Origin: Adiantum capillus-veneris
Lineage: Eukaryota > Streptophyta > Polypodiopsida > Polypodiales > Pteridaceae
DNA length: 64,000 nucleotides
Direction of reading: 5' to 3'
NCBI GenBank assembly: GCA_014529385.2
Contig: CM043959.1
Location: 62,759,753 to 62,823,752 of the forward strand
Position numbers and translations under genes: made by a program
Notes under the pieces: generated by a model
Told to the model about the DNA's origin: nothing
Database searches by the model: none
Seen by the model: the letters and a program-made list of their open reading frames with translations, nothing else
Shown: piece after piece, positions 30,708-45,127 of the stretch
Layout: each line of letters begins with the position of its first letter
Numbering within the stretch: position 1 is the stretch's first letter

Positions 30708-31834
30708 GTGGATCAAGGAAAAACATCCAGTGGGCCCCATTGGGGCCGTATATATATTATTTTATGGGCCTGTAGGGTAAGAAAATTGCATTGCCCAACG
30801 GGATTTTTGTGGGTTTCCAGTTTCTCTCAACTGGGTTGTTTGTGATCATGTTAAGTGTGATAATGTAAATATGTCAACAATAAGACCTTGTGATCACAAT
30901 TTTTTTAAGGTAGTTACATAAATATTAAATCCTTGTTTCCCTTTCTCTCTCAGCCTCACCTTCTCTAACTTTCTCTCATGCTACCACTCCTCCTACCTTC
31001 TCTCAATTGTTCTCTCTCTCACCCTTACCCTCTCCCACTTTCTCTCATGCTACAACTCCCCCTAACCTTTGTCACTCGCGCCCTCCCTCACCCTCTCACT
31101 TTCTCTCATGCTCTCTCTCACCATCACCTTCTCTCACGTGGTCTCAAACCTCTCTCAAATAACCTTAGGAGAGGATCCTACTGTAGTGAATGAAAACCTT
31201 ATTGATGCTACACTCTTTGATGTAGAATGGGTCCCCAAGTGGAGTGAAATTTTAGTAACTAGATACTTACCACAACTATTGTTCTTCAAAACTTTGTAGA
31301 TTAGGCATCAGATTTTGCGAGTATTCATTCATATGTACTAATAGCAAGACCATGGAATCATGAAATTCATGATCTTTTTGGTTTGAGGAAAGCTTTGCAA
31401 GAGCACAAGCTTGTATTTTAATTAAAGTTCTTATAATACAAAGTATTTTTGGAAGGAGAACTGGCGCCAAGAAAATCTAGTCCTCAATAAGTTTTCAATC
31501 TTAATTGTGTGAGTCTCTTTAAGTAATGTGCATGAATTGATGTTATAGTGTGTAAAATGCGGAACGAAATCAATCTGACACAACCTAAAGTTCTCTTCTA
31601 AAGAACTCTCTTAAAGGAAAAATCCCCTTTCATAATTTAATTCCACTATGTTTGTAGGAAAATACTAGATTCTTTGACATTTCATGAATGATGAAGCTAC
31701 ATTTCTAGGGGCATGCTATTGTATATAGCTTCATGAACATCAATGGATATCTTAAACATCTTGTCATTGTGCTCCATGGGAAACACATAAAACTGGACTG
31801 CCCTAACTAGATGTGAAAATAAAGTGGCAAGAAA
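30705..31834. other. Spacer with pyrimidine-rich stretch
   Basis: A CT-rich segment at 30940-31150 is microsatellite-derived. No credible gene was seen. Confidence 0.4.
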
Positions 31835-32122
31835 CTAGTCATCGAATAATGTACCAATGTTTGATTGCAACAAACATGGCACTATCAATGATGTTTCTCT
31901 TGCATTGCAATGTTTTGGGATGATACATCTTAGAATATAGAATTTGGCTGTGTGAACATTATCAACTTTGGCATTTATGACAAATTTATCTCCCTCACAA
32001 AGCGCTGCTTGGAGATCATCATGGTGGCCTCCATATATTGGCCCAAACTTTTGGCCTTTGTTCTTACGCATCCTTTCTTCCCTCATAGTCCTCCCAAGAC
32101 ACAATTGATGCAGCACCTCCAT
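31835..32122 (-). CDS. Possible host exon on the minus strand (unidentified)
   Basis: This 95-codon open frame contains a well-composed stretch (GPIYGGHHDDLQAALCEGD, then KVDNVHTAKFYILRC) unlike random AT-rich translation. It is on the strand of the kinase-like gene and 2.1 kb upstream of its last recognised exon, so it may belong to the same gene. I do not recognise the domain. Splice sites are not convincing, and chance or a TE origin remains possible. Confidence 0.3.
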   Translation of the reverse strand: MEVLHQLCLGRTMREERMRKNKGQKFGPIYGGHHDDLQAALCEGDKFVINAKVDNVHTAKFYILRCIIPKHCNARETSLIVPCLLQSNIGTLFDD

Positions 32123-32544
32123 AGATTTTGCTTACAAAAATTATAAAAGCATGTTAACAACCTGCACCGCAATGCTTTCATCTTAGTAGATGAGTACCCA
32201 TTCACAGTATACATGGACCATGAGTTCTAAATTGGTTTGCAGCTCCATTGGTATGTTTTACCAGCTTCACTAAGTTTAATGTCCCAAAAAATCCTTGAAT
32301 TTCTTAAGTAGTTAAACTTTTCTCTCAAGAAATACACCACATGAACAATACATTTTATCCGGGGTAGTCACTCATCAAAAGCTCCCTATATCACGTGCCA
32401 TGAAGAGATTTCTAATAATATCCCAATATACATTTTATATTTGCATTGTGTGCCTATTTAAAACCCCCCACCCGCTCCAATGTATACATAAAAATATACA
32501 TTTATGACTATTAATAATTCTCCATAGTTAACCCACGTGATACT

Positions 32545-32999
32545 ACATTAGGTGAAATTTGGACTCACAAAGGGGCCCTTTAAGGAGTTTCACTTCAACT
32601 CTCTCTACCAAAATGGGCACATGGATAATTTTTTGCAAACAAACTCCAAAGTTAGCGGAGGTTTGACAGTTAGAATGTCCTCTTCAAGCTCTATCTACTG
32701 ATATATAGCACGCCACAAGATTCCTCATATTTTAAAAGGTTCCTTTTTTTTATTCACCTATGATCTGACAACTCTGTCGAAATCTAAGTGAATCAAAAAA
32801 AGAATATTCTAAAATATGAGGAATCTCATGGCGCGTTATATATCAATAGATAGAGCTTGAAGAGGACATTTTAGTTGTCAAACCTCCACCAACTTTGGAG
32901 TTTTTTTGCAAAAATTTATCCATGCGCCTGTTTTGGTAGAGAGAGGTAATCTCAAACTGCTTAAAGGGCCCCTTTGTGAGTCCAAATTTCATGTAATGT
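32545..32999. mobile_element. 455-bp foldback (long inverted-repeat) element
   Basis: The left arm (for example gaaatttggactcacaaagg, 32553-32572) and right arm (cctttgtgagtccaaatttc, 32971-32990) are reverse complements. Pairing continues through the whole unit, including cctcttcaagctctatct and its partner, to a loop of about 30-40 bases near 32765-32795. The arms are roughly 90% alike. It has no coding frame. Ends near ACATTA/TAATGT are inferred. No clear target duplication was found. Its transcript would be one long hairpin. Confidence 0.9.
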
Positions 33000-33000
33000 C

Positions 33001-34884
<1,884 letters not shown>

Positions 34885-34891
34885 ACTCCAC

Positions 34892-36120
34892 TCATGCATC
34901 ACTAGCATGGAGCTTCTTCACCATTGAATTTTTGGACTCCATCTTCTCCACCAAGCCCAATACACCCCTAACAAGAAGACTTAGCAACAATGCACTCATA
35001 TATATGTCACCCCATTCACAAGCATTACTATACTGAACTTCCAATTGCCACCAATAGACATGCATTCTCAGCCCCATTGTGAGAATGGATTTTCTTGTCA
35101 AAATAGATGCCTTGATCATTGCAACATTGTCCTCAGCAGCCAATATGTCCACTAAATGACATTTTCTAGAATGTAGAGATGATATAATATCAGGTTAACT
35201 TTTTTAAAAACAATCACATTCAAAAGTAAAGTATATTCACTTTGAAGGGCTGATATGTGTTTGTACAACCTTGTATACTCTGAAGGGGATTATTTTGCAC
35301 CCCTTATCTCCCCAACCCACGACGAAAATTCACTTTCAAAAGTCATCTACTCTGTTCTCAAGATTAGTGATGATAGCAATCTCCAACCCCTTCCAAACAA
35401 ATAAGTTCTCTATAGTATTTAAAGCCATGACATATCTTACTTTGTATTGTTCTTCTCTCTTAAGAGTCAAATTTCACAAGCGTGCACTCAACTTTTTGGG
35501 TTTTGAGTTTATCTAATCGCTCACACAATGCCCAATCTTTCCATACATGAAGCCAATGGTTCCCATCCCACACCATGAACATTTTTTTCTCCATATGGTT
35601 GATCTCTAAAATGGTCCTAATTTGATCATCAAAGGTGGCAGACATGACGAACTCTCTCCCTTCAAAACACCACACCTATCAAAAGATACAAGATCTTCCC
35701 TAGGGAGGATGGCTTTGGCCATTGTAGTTTGATAGCCTCTTTCAACTATAAAAGAGGTGAGCTATGAAACACATCCATTGATGATTCTAATGGTTAGATT
35801 GGCCAAAATAGGACAAAGAGGAATCCTTGGCAAAAGAAATTGTATGGAATAATCTGTGCATCAATCGATCCATCTCCCAAAATGTGAGTATCAACAAATG
35901 AACCAAAGACCCCACTAAAAGATTCATTGTCAACATTTTGCAGCACTATGGCTGTCAAAGTAATTTCAATCAAGCTATGTGTGCAACCATCCCTACAGAT
36001 GTAGCAAGCACATATATCATTAGATGAAAGCAAGGTTTGGTAGTACAAAATCGGGTGTCCTTGACAGTACCTTTGACAAATCTTTGTAATGAAATTTATC
36101 AAAGTCCCAAAAGAAATCAC
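34892..36120 (-). CDS. Possible host exons on the minus strand (unidentified)
   Basis: Three minus-strand open frames (36120-35794, 35675-35460 and 35152-34892) have plausible protein composition. The middle one holds FVMSATFDDQIRTILEIN and FMVWDGNHWLHVWKDW, preceded by a splice-acceptor-like tract (cttttgatag, just above 35675). The DGNH core resembles the DGNHR signature of some ParB-like or related proteins, but the Arg is replaced by Trp. They share the strand of the kinase-like exon and could be upstream exons of it. All of this is tentative. Confidence 0.25.
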
Positions 36121-36561
36121 TTAACATAATGTATTTCATTGGATAGATCTTTGAAAGAAGAAAATAAAACTATAAGATTTAACAAGTTTTGACATAAATT
36201 GCAAAATCATTTACCGGTCTCCATTTTTTCATTGATACCAAATAATGTGGGAAAAAAATTGGTCTTTTTTTGTACCACCAAACTCTACTTTCAACCCATT
36301 GTTTATAACAAACCACTTTCTTGGGTCATGTCAAATGGAATTTTATCATGACGATCAACTCCTCTAGACTGATTTCATGTGAGAATTGACATTTTTTTGG
36401 AAAGAGGGAAAAAGATAGTGAAAGAAATGCAGCGCCACTGAGAGAGGTGAGAGTGAGGAATGGAAATGAGAGAGGTGAGTGAGGGTTAGGCAGGGCACGA
36501 GTAAAAGAGGTGAAATTGAAGGAGGGAAATAGTGAGAGAGGTGAAGGAGTGGGAGGAGGGG

Positions 36562-36564
<3 letters not shown>

Positions 36565-36629
<65 letters not shown>
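36565..36629. repeat. (GA)n microsatellite
   Basis: About 65 bases of GA repeats with imperfect GA-rich flanks. It interrupts the gypsy RNase H scrap on the minus strand. Confidence 0.97.
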
Positions 36630-36631
<2 letters not shown>

Positions 36632-36689
36632 GAGCATGAGAGAGAGTGAGAGAGGGTGAGGGTGAGAGAGAGCGCTTGTTAGAGAGGTT

Positions 36690-36978
36690 AGGGTGAGTGG
36701 TATGATCAGCGTGTTGGTCCTTATTCCCTTTCTTAACTACAACCTCAAAGTCAAATTCTGGCATGATGATAAACTAGCTTACAATTCTACCTTGGTTGCA
36801 TTATTTGTTGATCAAGCAAAGGAGAGCTTGGTGGTTGATAAAAATGACAAATTTTGCAAGGAAAAAATAATTTTTGCAAGAAAATCGTGCATTTTTTCAT
36901 ACCTAAATAGATAACAAAGAGCACATCTTGCTCTATGGTTGTATAGTTTTTCTCCACTAGGTTTAGTTGTTGGCTCAC
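36690..36978 (-). pseudogene. Remnant F: gypsy RNase H fragment
   Basis: The minus strand reads SQQLNLVEKNYTTIEQDVL and, after a shift, EFDFEVVVKKGNKDQHADH. These match the RNase H segments of elements B (SQQLNIAEKNYTPTKREGL and EFDFTVVVKKGKTHLRVDH) and C. About 290 bases survive. No LTR was found for it. Confidence 0.8.
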
Positions 36979-37149
36979 ATAGGTAATATGGAAAATTGTT
37001 TATTTTTAACTACAACTCCACAATCTGCATTTAGCTCTAAAGTTGGAAGAAAGTTTTTCTTCCATAAGATAGCTTCTTTCTTCATTAAGGACAGGGCTAG
37101 AGCCTTGCATGTCGTGGTTAAATTTTTGAATTTGATCATCTATTTGGAT

Positions 37150-38090
37150 CGTTAGCAGTGCTACAGATTCTAGAACCTTTAGCTCATATTTAATGTACTC
37201 TTTAGTTACATCTTCTCACATATTTGTTATACGTTGCTTGAGCTCATCTTGAGCATCTAATTCAGGGTCTTTATCTAGATCATGAATTCCACCCACGATT
37301 GAAGTACCAGGTAGGCCTCTCAATGGAAGCTATTCAACACTTTCAAACCCCATGTATGTGGTCTAGATGATTGGCACATGTTCGGGTACTTGAGAAGTGA
37401 TGCCCAAATCCACAGCTTTGGATTTTAATTCCCAATCATGCATCTCTAATTGTGTAGTTAAATGCATATTTTGCTTTGGAAAGCTATTCTTGTAGCTCTT
37501 CAATTTGTTGCTCTTTCTAGGCATTGGTCATATAAGCATCCTAGCCATCAATAGTTGTCTTTGTAGCTTCTCTTGTGCCAACTCATCTTTGAGTGCTTTA
37601 AGTTATTTTGAATTTGTCGTAGAAGGGAGAGAAATAGATGTTATTGGTGTCACATATTGGCTGGTAAGAAGAGTAGAGAGGATATGCTCCATCATATCAT
37701 AAGAATCACATAGCTTTGAATATTTCTTCCTCTCTCTTTCCACTTGCATTTCCATTTCATCAAGTGGCTATTGATATCTATTTCCCTTTCAAGATCCTTC
37801 TAAGTGTATTCAGAATCCTTCTTTGCTTTCTCAAGATTTATTTGTAACTTTTGTTTTTCCTTTTGCAGTCCCTCTACTAGCTATTTGAGCTTTGCTATCT
37901 CTTGATTTGATTTTTTTGTGGTGGCTTTGTCCCCTTTTGCTTCTTTGATCCGAGCATTGATCACCATTTTGTGATATTTGAATTGGAGTTCCAATATGTC
38001 AAGGGTATCATGAAGATCAAACATTTTGACTATTCTCAAGGCCATCTTTTTATCTATGGGTTGCAGTGGAAGGAGGTCCCTTTTCCCCAT
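37150..38090 (-). pseudogene. Decayed coiled-coil coding stretch, minus strand
   Basis: An open frame at 38090-37881 (LHDTLDILELQFKYHKMVI; KKSNQEIAKLK) continues, after a stop, into EGLQKEKQKLQINLEKAKKD and EREIDINSHLMKWK. It is rich in Lys, Glu and heptad-like Leu. Many stops follow. It resembles the coiled-coil part of ORF3 of element B in composition only. It might belong to remnant F or to another element; a host gene is not excluded. Confidence 0.35.
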
Positions 38091-38177
38091 GTCCTCCTAT
38101 CTCTGTGATGTATCATCACATCCTTCTAATTGTGGAGAAGTTCTTGGTATGTTTGCAACTTTCTCTTGTGCCTAGTG

Positions 38178-39532
38178 TGTTAGGAGACAGATTGGCCGGA
38201 CACGTAGTCAGACACTACATTTGTATGCTATTAGTTTTCTGAGCTAGTGTAGTGATACTCTATGTAATCCTAATTCCAGAGTAGTGGATCAATTTCCTAA
38301 GTTGTAATGCTATAATGATATTTGTAAAGGTCCATGTGAGTCAGCCACTAGACATTTAGACATTTAGATATTTGTAAAGGTCCATGTGAGTCAGCCACTA
38401 GTAATGCTATAATGATATTTGTAAAGGTCCATGTGAGTCAATAACCTTAATGTGAAGGGAGGCTTATCTTTAAAAAAGAAAATAGCTTTGCTGTACGTAG
38501 GCTCGAGCTATGCTTCTGCTCCAACTTGTAATCAACTTTTCTAATGATTGGGTAATCCGTGTCCAAATCCAAAACTTGCATTATGATCCTCTTTCTTTGA
38601 TCTTTAATTCAAGTGTAAGCATTTTTCTTTTTTGTGGTTTGCGACTACACATTTGTAAGCTGTAATTGCAAATTTGAGTGCTTAAATCACTGTTTATAGT
38701 CATTTTGACCATAGGAGAGTGTTCTTAGACCATAGGGCAACATTTTTGGTATGTTCTGCTACACTTTTAAGGACCTTTCTCATGATGGATCGTGATTTTG
38801 ATACCTTGTTGCATTGTAACAAGACTTGGTAGGATAGTTCCCCTAGGTGTCCTAGACCTCCTCCTAAAATTTTGATGCATTTTGAGTCCGTTCGAGTGAT
38901 GAGATGGCGTGATGACCTAGAGTTGTGCGAAAGGACATAGACAGATTCCCTTGATCGTTGAGTGTTGGATTGCTTGTAGAGTTGTTGTGTTTTCTTGTTA
39001 AGGTTTACTTCTTGAGATTGACAATCTCAAAGAGCCTCCGTACCCCATCTGAGTCACTTCCCTGAATATTGACATTGTGTTAGTACCAAAAAGCTATGCT
39101 GTTAGACGTCCGTCACGGTGACGCGCTAACAATGGCACCCCAGCCGGGGATATGATCCTTAGATGGTGAGTAACCTAGTGCATATTTAGAGTGTTCTTTT
39201 TTGAAGATTTGTCTCTCCATTCCATTTACACTTTAGCAGTGAAGCAGCTAGACACGGGGTTTAGTGCTTGATAGAGTCTAGAAGTCGAGGACTTGCTAGA
39301 TCTATTCTCAATAGGTAAAGAGAGTTGTGAGTGAGATAGCCAAAAGCATTTCATTCTTCAATTTTCTCATTACTTTCAGAGTGATGTACCATTTTACGTT
39401 TTGACTTTATTTTGTACCGTTCAGTTTGTTTTTGTTTCATGTTTGTTAGCAGCAAGCTAACTCGAATCATTCGGATAACATTTTTCAGAGCTTTTTATTG
39501 TAAAGACACTTATTATTTTGATGAATCGAGAA
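38178..39532 (+). mobile_element. Element G: LTR, PBS and start of leader, cut by element C
   Basis: The LTR 38178-39131 begins TGTTAGGAGACAG and ends CGCTAACA. Its end (gacgtccgtcacggtgacgc) resembles the end of the LTR of element B (gacgtccgtcgcggcgtatc), so G is a relative of B. A primer-binding site (TGGCACCCCAGCCGGGGA) is at 39133-39150. It is followed by a B-like ccttagatggtgagtaacc leader. Element C begins at 39533. No coding part of G was found in the window. Confidence 0.75.
38317..38441. repeat. Triplicated 35-bp block in the LTR of element G
   Basis: The block gatatttgtaaaggtccatg plus tgagtcagccactag occurs at 38317, 38367 and 38414 (the last copy diverges at its end). It lies upstream of the expected promoter region and may change LTR promoter activity; that is inference. 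Confidence 0.95.
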
Positions 39533-40351
39533 TGTTGGAACTCCTACTTTCTAGATAAACATTGTAATTAATGAGACGAGGATACAAGCTCCAGATTATA
39601 TAAACCTATCTTTAGTATAGCTCCAGATTATTAGTTTTGACCACAAAAACCTTGGCTAAGGTATAAAAGCCAGTTTTTGTAAGTTTTTTGATAGGTTTTG
39701 GATAATAGAAACACAGCGTGAGCTAACGGCACTTACTTATCTCCTTCTTACGCTTCCTACTCCCTTCTCAGCAGTCTGTTTCGTTGCAACCGTAAGTAAG
39801 AGCTCTACGCATTGACGTAAGCATTTCATGGTAATCTGTAGCTTCTAGCATCGCCGACATACGGCCCAATTTCACCATAAGTAGGAGTTTAAGATTCAAA
39901 ATCATAAACTAAGTATAGGTGGGGGTATTGTGGCATCATTGCTAAGCATTTAGATGCATTCTGGGTCGAAAACGACTAGGTCAAGAACTCATTGTCTGCT
40001 GCTGTTAAAAATCGTGATTTTTAGACTTTACCTAAAGTGAGATTTGAGACCGTAATCATGTGTGGTTAGTTCTTATAAACATGTCCAAGAAGTTTCGTAA
40101 CATTTGGATGTCGTTTGATGTTGTAATGGATGCGATTTGTTTGCCGATGAGCGATTAGCTTTTGGTGATTTCTGTCATTTGAGTGTAGCTTGAGTTAGAT
40201 GCGAGTGATTCTTTTTTTTCAAGAGATTGACAACCTCTTGTAGCCTCTATGCACTAGTCAAGTCAGCCTCATCCCTTGGATTGAAAATTATATTCGTGGT
40301 TCTCGCTATGTCTGCAAAAAGATAGGAGTGAGGTTAGACACCCATCCCACA
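39533..40351 (+). repeat. 5' LTR of element C
   Basis: It begins TGTTGGAACTCC and ends CATCCCACA, two bases before the PBS. TATAAAA is at 39662-39668. A near-palindrome GTTAAAAATCG then TGATTTTTAGA at 40014-40035 matches the element's leader palindromes. There is no second LTR to confirm the boundaries. Confidence 0.75.
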
Positions 40352-40353
40352 CT

Positions 40354-40371
40354 TGGCGCCGTTGCGAGGGA
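40354..40371 (+). promoter_or_regulatory. Primer-binding site of element C (tRNA-Asp type)
   Basis: TGGCGCCGTTGCGAGGGA differs at one or two positions from the complement of the plant tRNA-Asp 3' end. Confidence 0.88.
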
Positions 40372-41048
40372 TCGAAGAGACCTAAACTAGGGAAAAACAC
40401 GATCATCTTGTGAAGTTATCTTGCAATTTCCTCACGGATCACCTAGAGCCAAAACTTTCTTTTTAAAACCGCGTAGCTTAAGATTGTCGTTTGTTGCTAT
40501 GTAGAGGTAGCTGGGAAGTAGGTTGTACTTGCTAAGTACCTTTTAGGATTGCACGATTGTAGAATTATATTAAGATTTTGAGAATGATTGGTGGACAAGA
40601 TAAGTCTTAAGATCAAGACTTAGAAAACCATAAAAAACAAGAAAACGAGTGTTTGTGGACACTTTTAACAAACCCATTGTAGTAGAACCTAGGAGTAGGA
40701 TAAGTAGAATCCGAGGTGGAATCTCAAAACATTGATCTATTCAAAAGAATCAATTGTGAGTTTTTTATGTGAAGTTGCAGAATTTCAGGTCTATGCTAGA
40801 AATAGCACCAGAAGACTAACCACCATTGAATCTCACTGGAGAGCATGCTTTAAAAGTTGTATGAACTAGTGGGTAAGCTTAAGGACGCATTGAGGTAAAA
40901 CTTTCAAGAGTTTGCAAAAACTCAGATTATTTACTTTTTCTTGACATTTTAGGCCAAATTAAGTTTTGACTTGACTCGGAGGCTTACAATAGCTCATGAA
41001 AAGACTATCTAGTGAAAAGTTTAAAAAAGTGCTCCTTTTAGGTCTAAA

Positions 41049-41927
41049 ATAAATAATCACGATTATTTACTTTCAGCTCAAAAGTGACCAAGGTTGATAC
41101 TAGAGACTCTATGGATGTGTACAAACATCTTTTGTAAAGGCCGATAAAATTTTAGATCACCAAACTGACCAAAAACTTGGTAGAAACTAGATTCTGTACT
41201 AACTGTCAAGAACTTGAGTGTAAAATGGATTTTTTTAAAAAACTCAGTGAAACTTGACTCGTAGGCTTATATCAATGTGATAAACAAGTGTATATCCTCA
41301 ATTGACAAAATAGATGCAAAAATTTGTCAGAAGTAAATAATCACAATTATTTACTTTTGTCCCATTTTTAAACTTTTTTGACCAACCCAGTATACCACTA
41401 GCTTTAGCATGTTATATTAATCCCACAAATCAAATTTGGCAAGATTTGGATCATTGGAGTGAAAATTGTGGCCAAATTTACAAAGTCAATCTGCAGACAC
41501 AAAACTGTTGACCATATATTTGAACAGAAATTACCCAAACTTGATGAAACTAGGCTAGAGACCTTAAGTTAAGCTAATTAACAAATGTGTGTCAAGATTG
41601 TGGCAAAAAACTTGCATAGAAATAACAGGAGTAAATAATCGCGATTATTTACATCTACTACAAAATTGGACATTTTTTCGTATTTGAGTATACCACAAGG
41701 TCAAGCATATCAAGTAGACCACACAAATCAAATTTGGATCACAAAAGTGAGACTTAAGCTAGATTCTTGAAAACTAAGTCTACTAACACGAAACAACTGA
41801 TAACTTGAACAAATTTTGTTCAAACTTAGTGAAACTTGTCCAAAGGCCTTATAACAAGTTGCAGACTTGGAAAATCAAGCCAAAAAGTATAAAAATTTGG
41901 AAAAAGTAAATAATCACGATTATTTAC
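41049..41927 (+). repeat. Leader palindrome array of element C
   Basis: Copies at 41049-41070, 41333-41354, 41631-41652 and 41906-41927 share the half-site GTAAATAATCG followed by its reverse complement; 41631-41652 is perfect. Starts are 284, 298 and 275 bp apart. A lone right half (gattatttac) is at 40924. Most substitutions are at the central CGCG, of a type expected from loss of methylated cytosine. Confidence 0.95.
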
Positions 41928-42307
41928 TACTGATATACAGATACAGACTTTTGACTTTTGAACTTGTAGAGTGTTAGACCAACATAATACAAGGCCACCG
42001 GGAAATTTTGGGTTCAATCGGATCCAAATTAGTACATGTTCACTCAACCAGTCACAACTCTTAGTAAAAAGTGTATAGTCTTTGTGAAAGAATATCTAAC
42101 TTGATTAAAGTTGATACAGGAATCAGGTTGCAGACAAGGAATTGAAAGCTTGACATAGGTTGCAATCAAGGCAAGTAAAAGAAGTTGATAGTAAGTCGAT
42201 CCGACAATAAGCACTCTATCCAGGGCTTCACAAGTCTATATGAACCTTAGATCTGGTCGTATACTAGAAAATTGAGGCATATTTGGAGAGACTGTTAGTA
42301 GGGTACC

Positions 42308-43948
42308 ACCGAAGAGAGTGTGAATCAAGGTGATCACTTGCACACTATCTTTGAAGAAGTCCCAGACACATTTTCAGAATCAACATCTGAAATATTTTCC
42401 TATTCGACTCATTCAGAAACCGGAATGACAGTGCGGTATAAGCATATACTCTCTTTTTATAATACTAATCGCCATGGAGCTCAGGTTTACCTGGATCCTA
42501 ATGAAGAGTATCCTATTCACATTGATGACCATGGCATAGAGTTTGAAGAGGAAATTAGGACAAACAAACAAGGAGAAATGTACATGGACAAAAATGAAAC
42601 TCAGTATTTACAAGTTGAAAACCCAAATGTGATAGTAAAATGGGGGTTAGAAGTAAATACCATAATTCCAGATATGGCAGCAAAAGAAGGACCAACGAAT
42701 TTAGAATTCGAGGGATATGATCAAGTTGATTTAAATCCTCTAAAACGGCTTAGTACGGATAATCCTACGATCGGAGTCTATTGTTGGGAGGGTACAAACA
42801 TGAAAGATCTTCGATGGACTTCTCATGCCAAAATCAGGACATTTAACACCCATGAAGATCATGTATATCTTCAAAATCAAAGACAAGCGATCACCAATTC
42901 TACCAACCTACCTATTTAGGGACTGTTATAGCGATAACTTTGTTATGATGACTCCTGAGGAGATGGAACAAACCAAATATCAAGGGTACTCTATAAGGGA
43001 TTGGATATTGGGCCAAGGACCAGAAACTATCTTAAGAGATGAACTCCGCGAGAGATCTTTTGAGAGTAATGTTAAAAAACCAGAAACTACCTCAGCACAA
43101 AGAAAACTGGGTGGTGACACTAAAGCCAGTCCAAGGCTACATGAGTCACTATTTCCAACATACTGGTTTGAAGGACTCGGAACAGGACCAACTGGTAGGA
43201 GACCGGGAGTTGAACCAAATAGATGTGTCCGAAAAGCTGATTTTCTTAAATGGGTTAGAAAATATAGTGGATTTGGGAATCCATATGACCACCTAGCAAG
43301 CTTTAAGCAAGTGCTAAGTGCAAAACGCATATTTTACTTCCATACTCAATTCGAGGGTTTTGGAATGACACTAGAAGGAAAAGCACTGACATGGTTCCAA
43401 ACATTCCACCAAGGTCAATCATGGACTTAAATACATTAGCTCAAGGATTTATGGCTACATGTTCCAAAATGGGGATCAAACATAATACGGTAGCTCAAAT
43501 CTATAGCTTGAAACAGAAACAAGGTGAGTCTGTTAGGGATCGTGCAACTAGAATGATGCAATACATTGCAAGATTCCTAGAGCTAGAAATACCTCTAGAA
43601 GAAAGACTAGTATCATTGTTTCTAGAAGGACTGCTAAAGAAATAACTTCATGCTATATTGTATAGCAAGAAACATATGACCCTAGAGGAGTGTGTGTCAG
43701 ATGCTATTGACTTAGGAGAAAATTGTGATATTTTCAATGAAGAAGATGTACCTAAGGATAATCTAAGTGGGAAAACAACATCCACCAAACTAGCACAAGT
43801 GGGAATGGTTGTTGCAACACCGCTTACAGCCATAGAAGACATGCTCAAAAGGATGAATGACATGACGAATAACATGCAAAAAGCACCTATGAGGAGTCCA
43901 AGGCAAGGGATACCTCAACAGAGACAACCAATTAGGCCATATAAATGA
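42308..43948 (+). CDS. Element C Gag, frameshifted
   Basis: The frame 42320-42919 gives the N-terminal part; no early in-frame ATG is present. The sequence shifts into 42825-43430, which has the gag core (RKADFLKWVRKYSGFGNPYD; FHTQFEGFGMTLEGKALTWF), and then into 43391-43948 (MGIKHNTVAQIYSLKQKQGE; FLELEIPLEERLVSLFLEG). These match the gag core of element B. One TAA at about 43643 lies inside the last part. The product would build the particle core. Confidence 0.82.
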
Positions 43949-44894
43949 TGTGCAATGAAGGATAAATGGACCAACCATGAGACCAATAAGTGATGTTACC
44001 GACCAAAGTATGATGGAAATGTTCAATACGTGCCTATGAGGCCACTAGGACAATCCATGTGCAAAAATCAACCTAATATGGCCCCAGCTCAAAGACCACC
44101 GATGGGTATGAAAAGACCTCAACCGGTGTTGGGTCAACAACCTCCATATCCTGGACATAATGTAGTGCCTGTAAAGTACATGCATTCAGAGGGAGTCATA
44201 GATGAACAAGCACTAGTGCCTGTTACACCCTATGTTGAGCCGAGTCCATCTACAGTAATGGTAGAAGGAGATTGGCATAATTGACATCCACCACCAATGG
44301 AAGAACCTATGACTTATACTACACCAGAGCTTGCACCAATGTACTACGTAGCTAATCAAGGTGTTAGACCTCCGATGGTAAGACCCATGATTAAGCCAAG
44401 AACTAGGAACTGTCATAATTGTGGTGCAAATGATCAGTGGAAAAATGAATGCCCAGAGCCTAAAAAGAACATTAAGCTTGTTGAAGCTTTTTGTATGCAA
44501 TATCAGGGCTGATGGACACATAGAAAGACCCGTAGGACTGCTTGAAAAAGGGATAGTTAATTCTTGTGGGATTGATTATCAACATACTTTTGCAATAGTG
44601 GAATTTGGAAAGAAACTCAAGTTTGAAATCATCTTTGGAAGACCTTTCATGCGAAAAGTACAACTCATCCACGATTGGAAAAACAATTACCTGTACTTGA
44701 AGCAAGTGGGATCAATAACAAGGGGTAATCTGAAAGATCACACTTATAGAGATATCCTAAAAACTCCCATTCAAGAATTTGCCTCAGTCTCTTCGGCTAA
44801 AACTAAGCTTCTATCATGTTTGAACAAAGACACACCTATTTGGATGTACGGAGCCTCTAAAATAGGAGCTCAAAACGAGAACAAAGTATCTTAG
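43949..44894 (+). pseudogene. Element C zinc-knuckle region joined to half a protease
   Basis: A Pro/Gln-rich stretch is followed by CHNCGANDQWKNECPEP (44411-44461), a knuckle with Gln in place of the His. Soon after, the sequence switches frame to ADGHIERPVGLLEKGIV, EFGKKLKFEIIFGRPFMRK, the second half of the first protease. The DSG-bearing half and the linker seen in B (about 15350-16800) are missing, so a deletion of about 1.4 kb relative to B removed the active site. Confidence 0.8.
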
Positions 44895-45127
44895 AAAGGG
44901 ATTGTAGAGACGAAGCCTATGTACGTGAACCCTTTCCAAAGCATTTGTTTGAGACATTTGAGTGGACTCAAATTTAGCAACAATGGATGTATGTGTAAAT
45001 ACATTTATGCCTACTCAATTTTGCAAAATGAGGACAGGACCAAAAAGTCATAGTCAAACAAACTGTCAAGGAACTACGAAAACAAGGCGAGTCCTACGAA
45101 GGACCTGAAAACACAAAAAGGATAGAT

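Noticed and set aside
30290-30775. Ser/Leu-rich and Thr/His-rich open frames as genes
   Set aside because: They are translations of CT and CA microsatellites. The same holds for frames in the tracts at 34667-34891, 36326-36764, 52102-52446 and 56610-56932.
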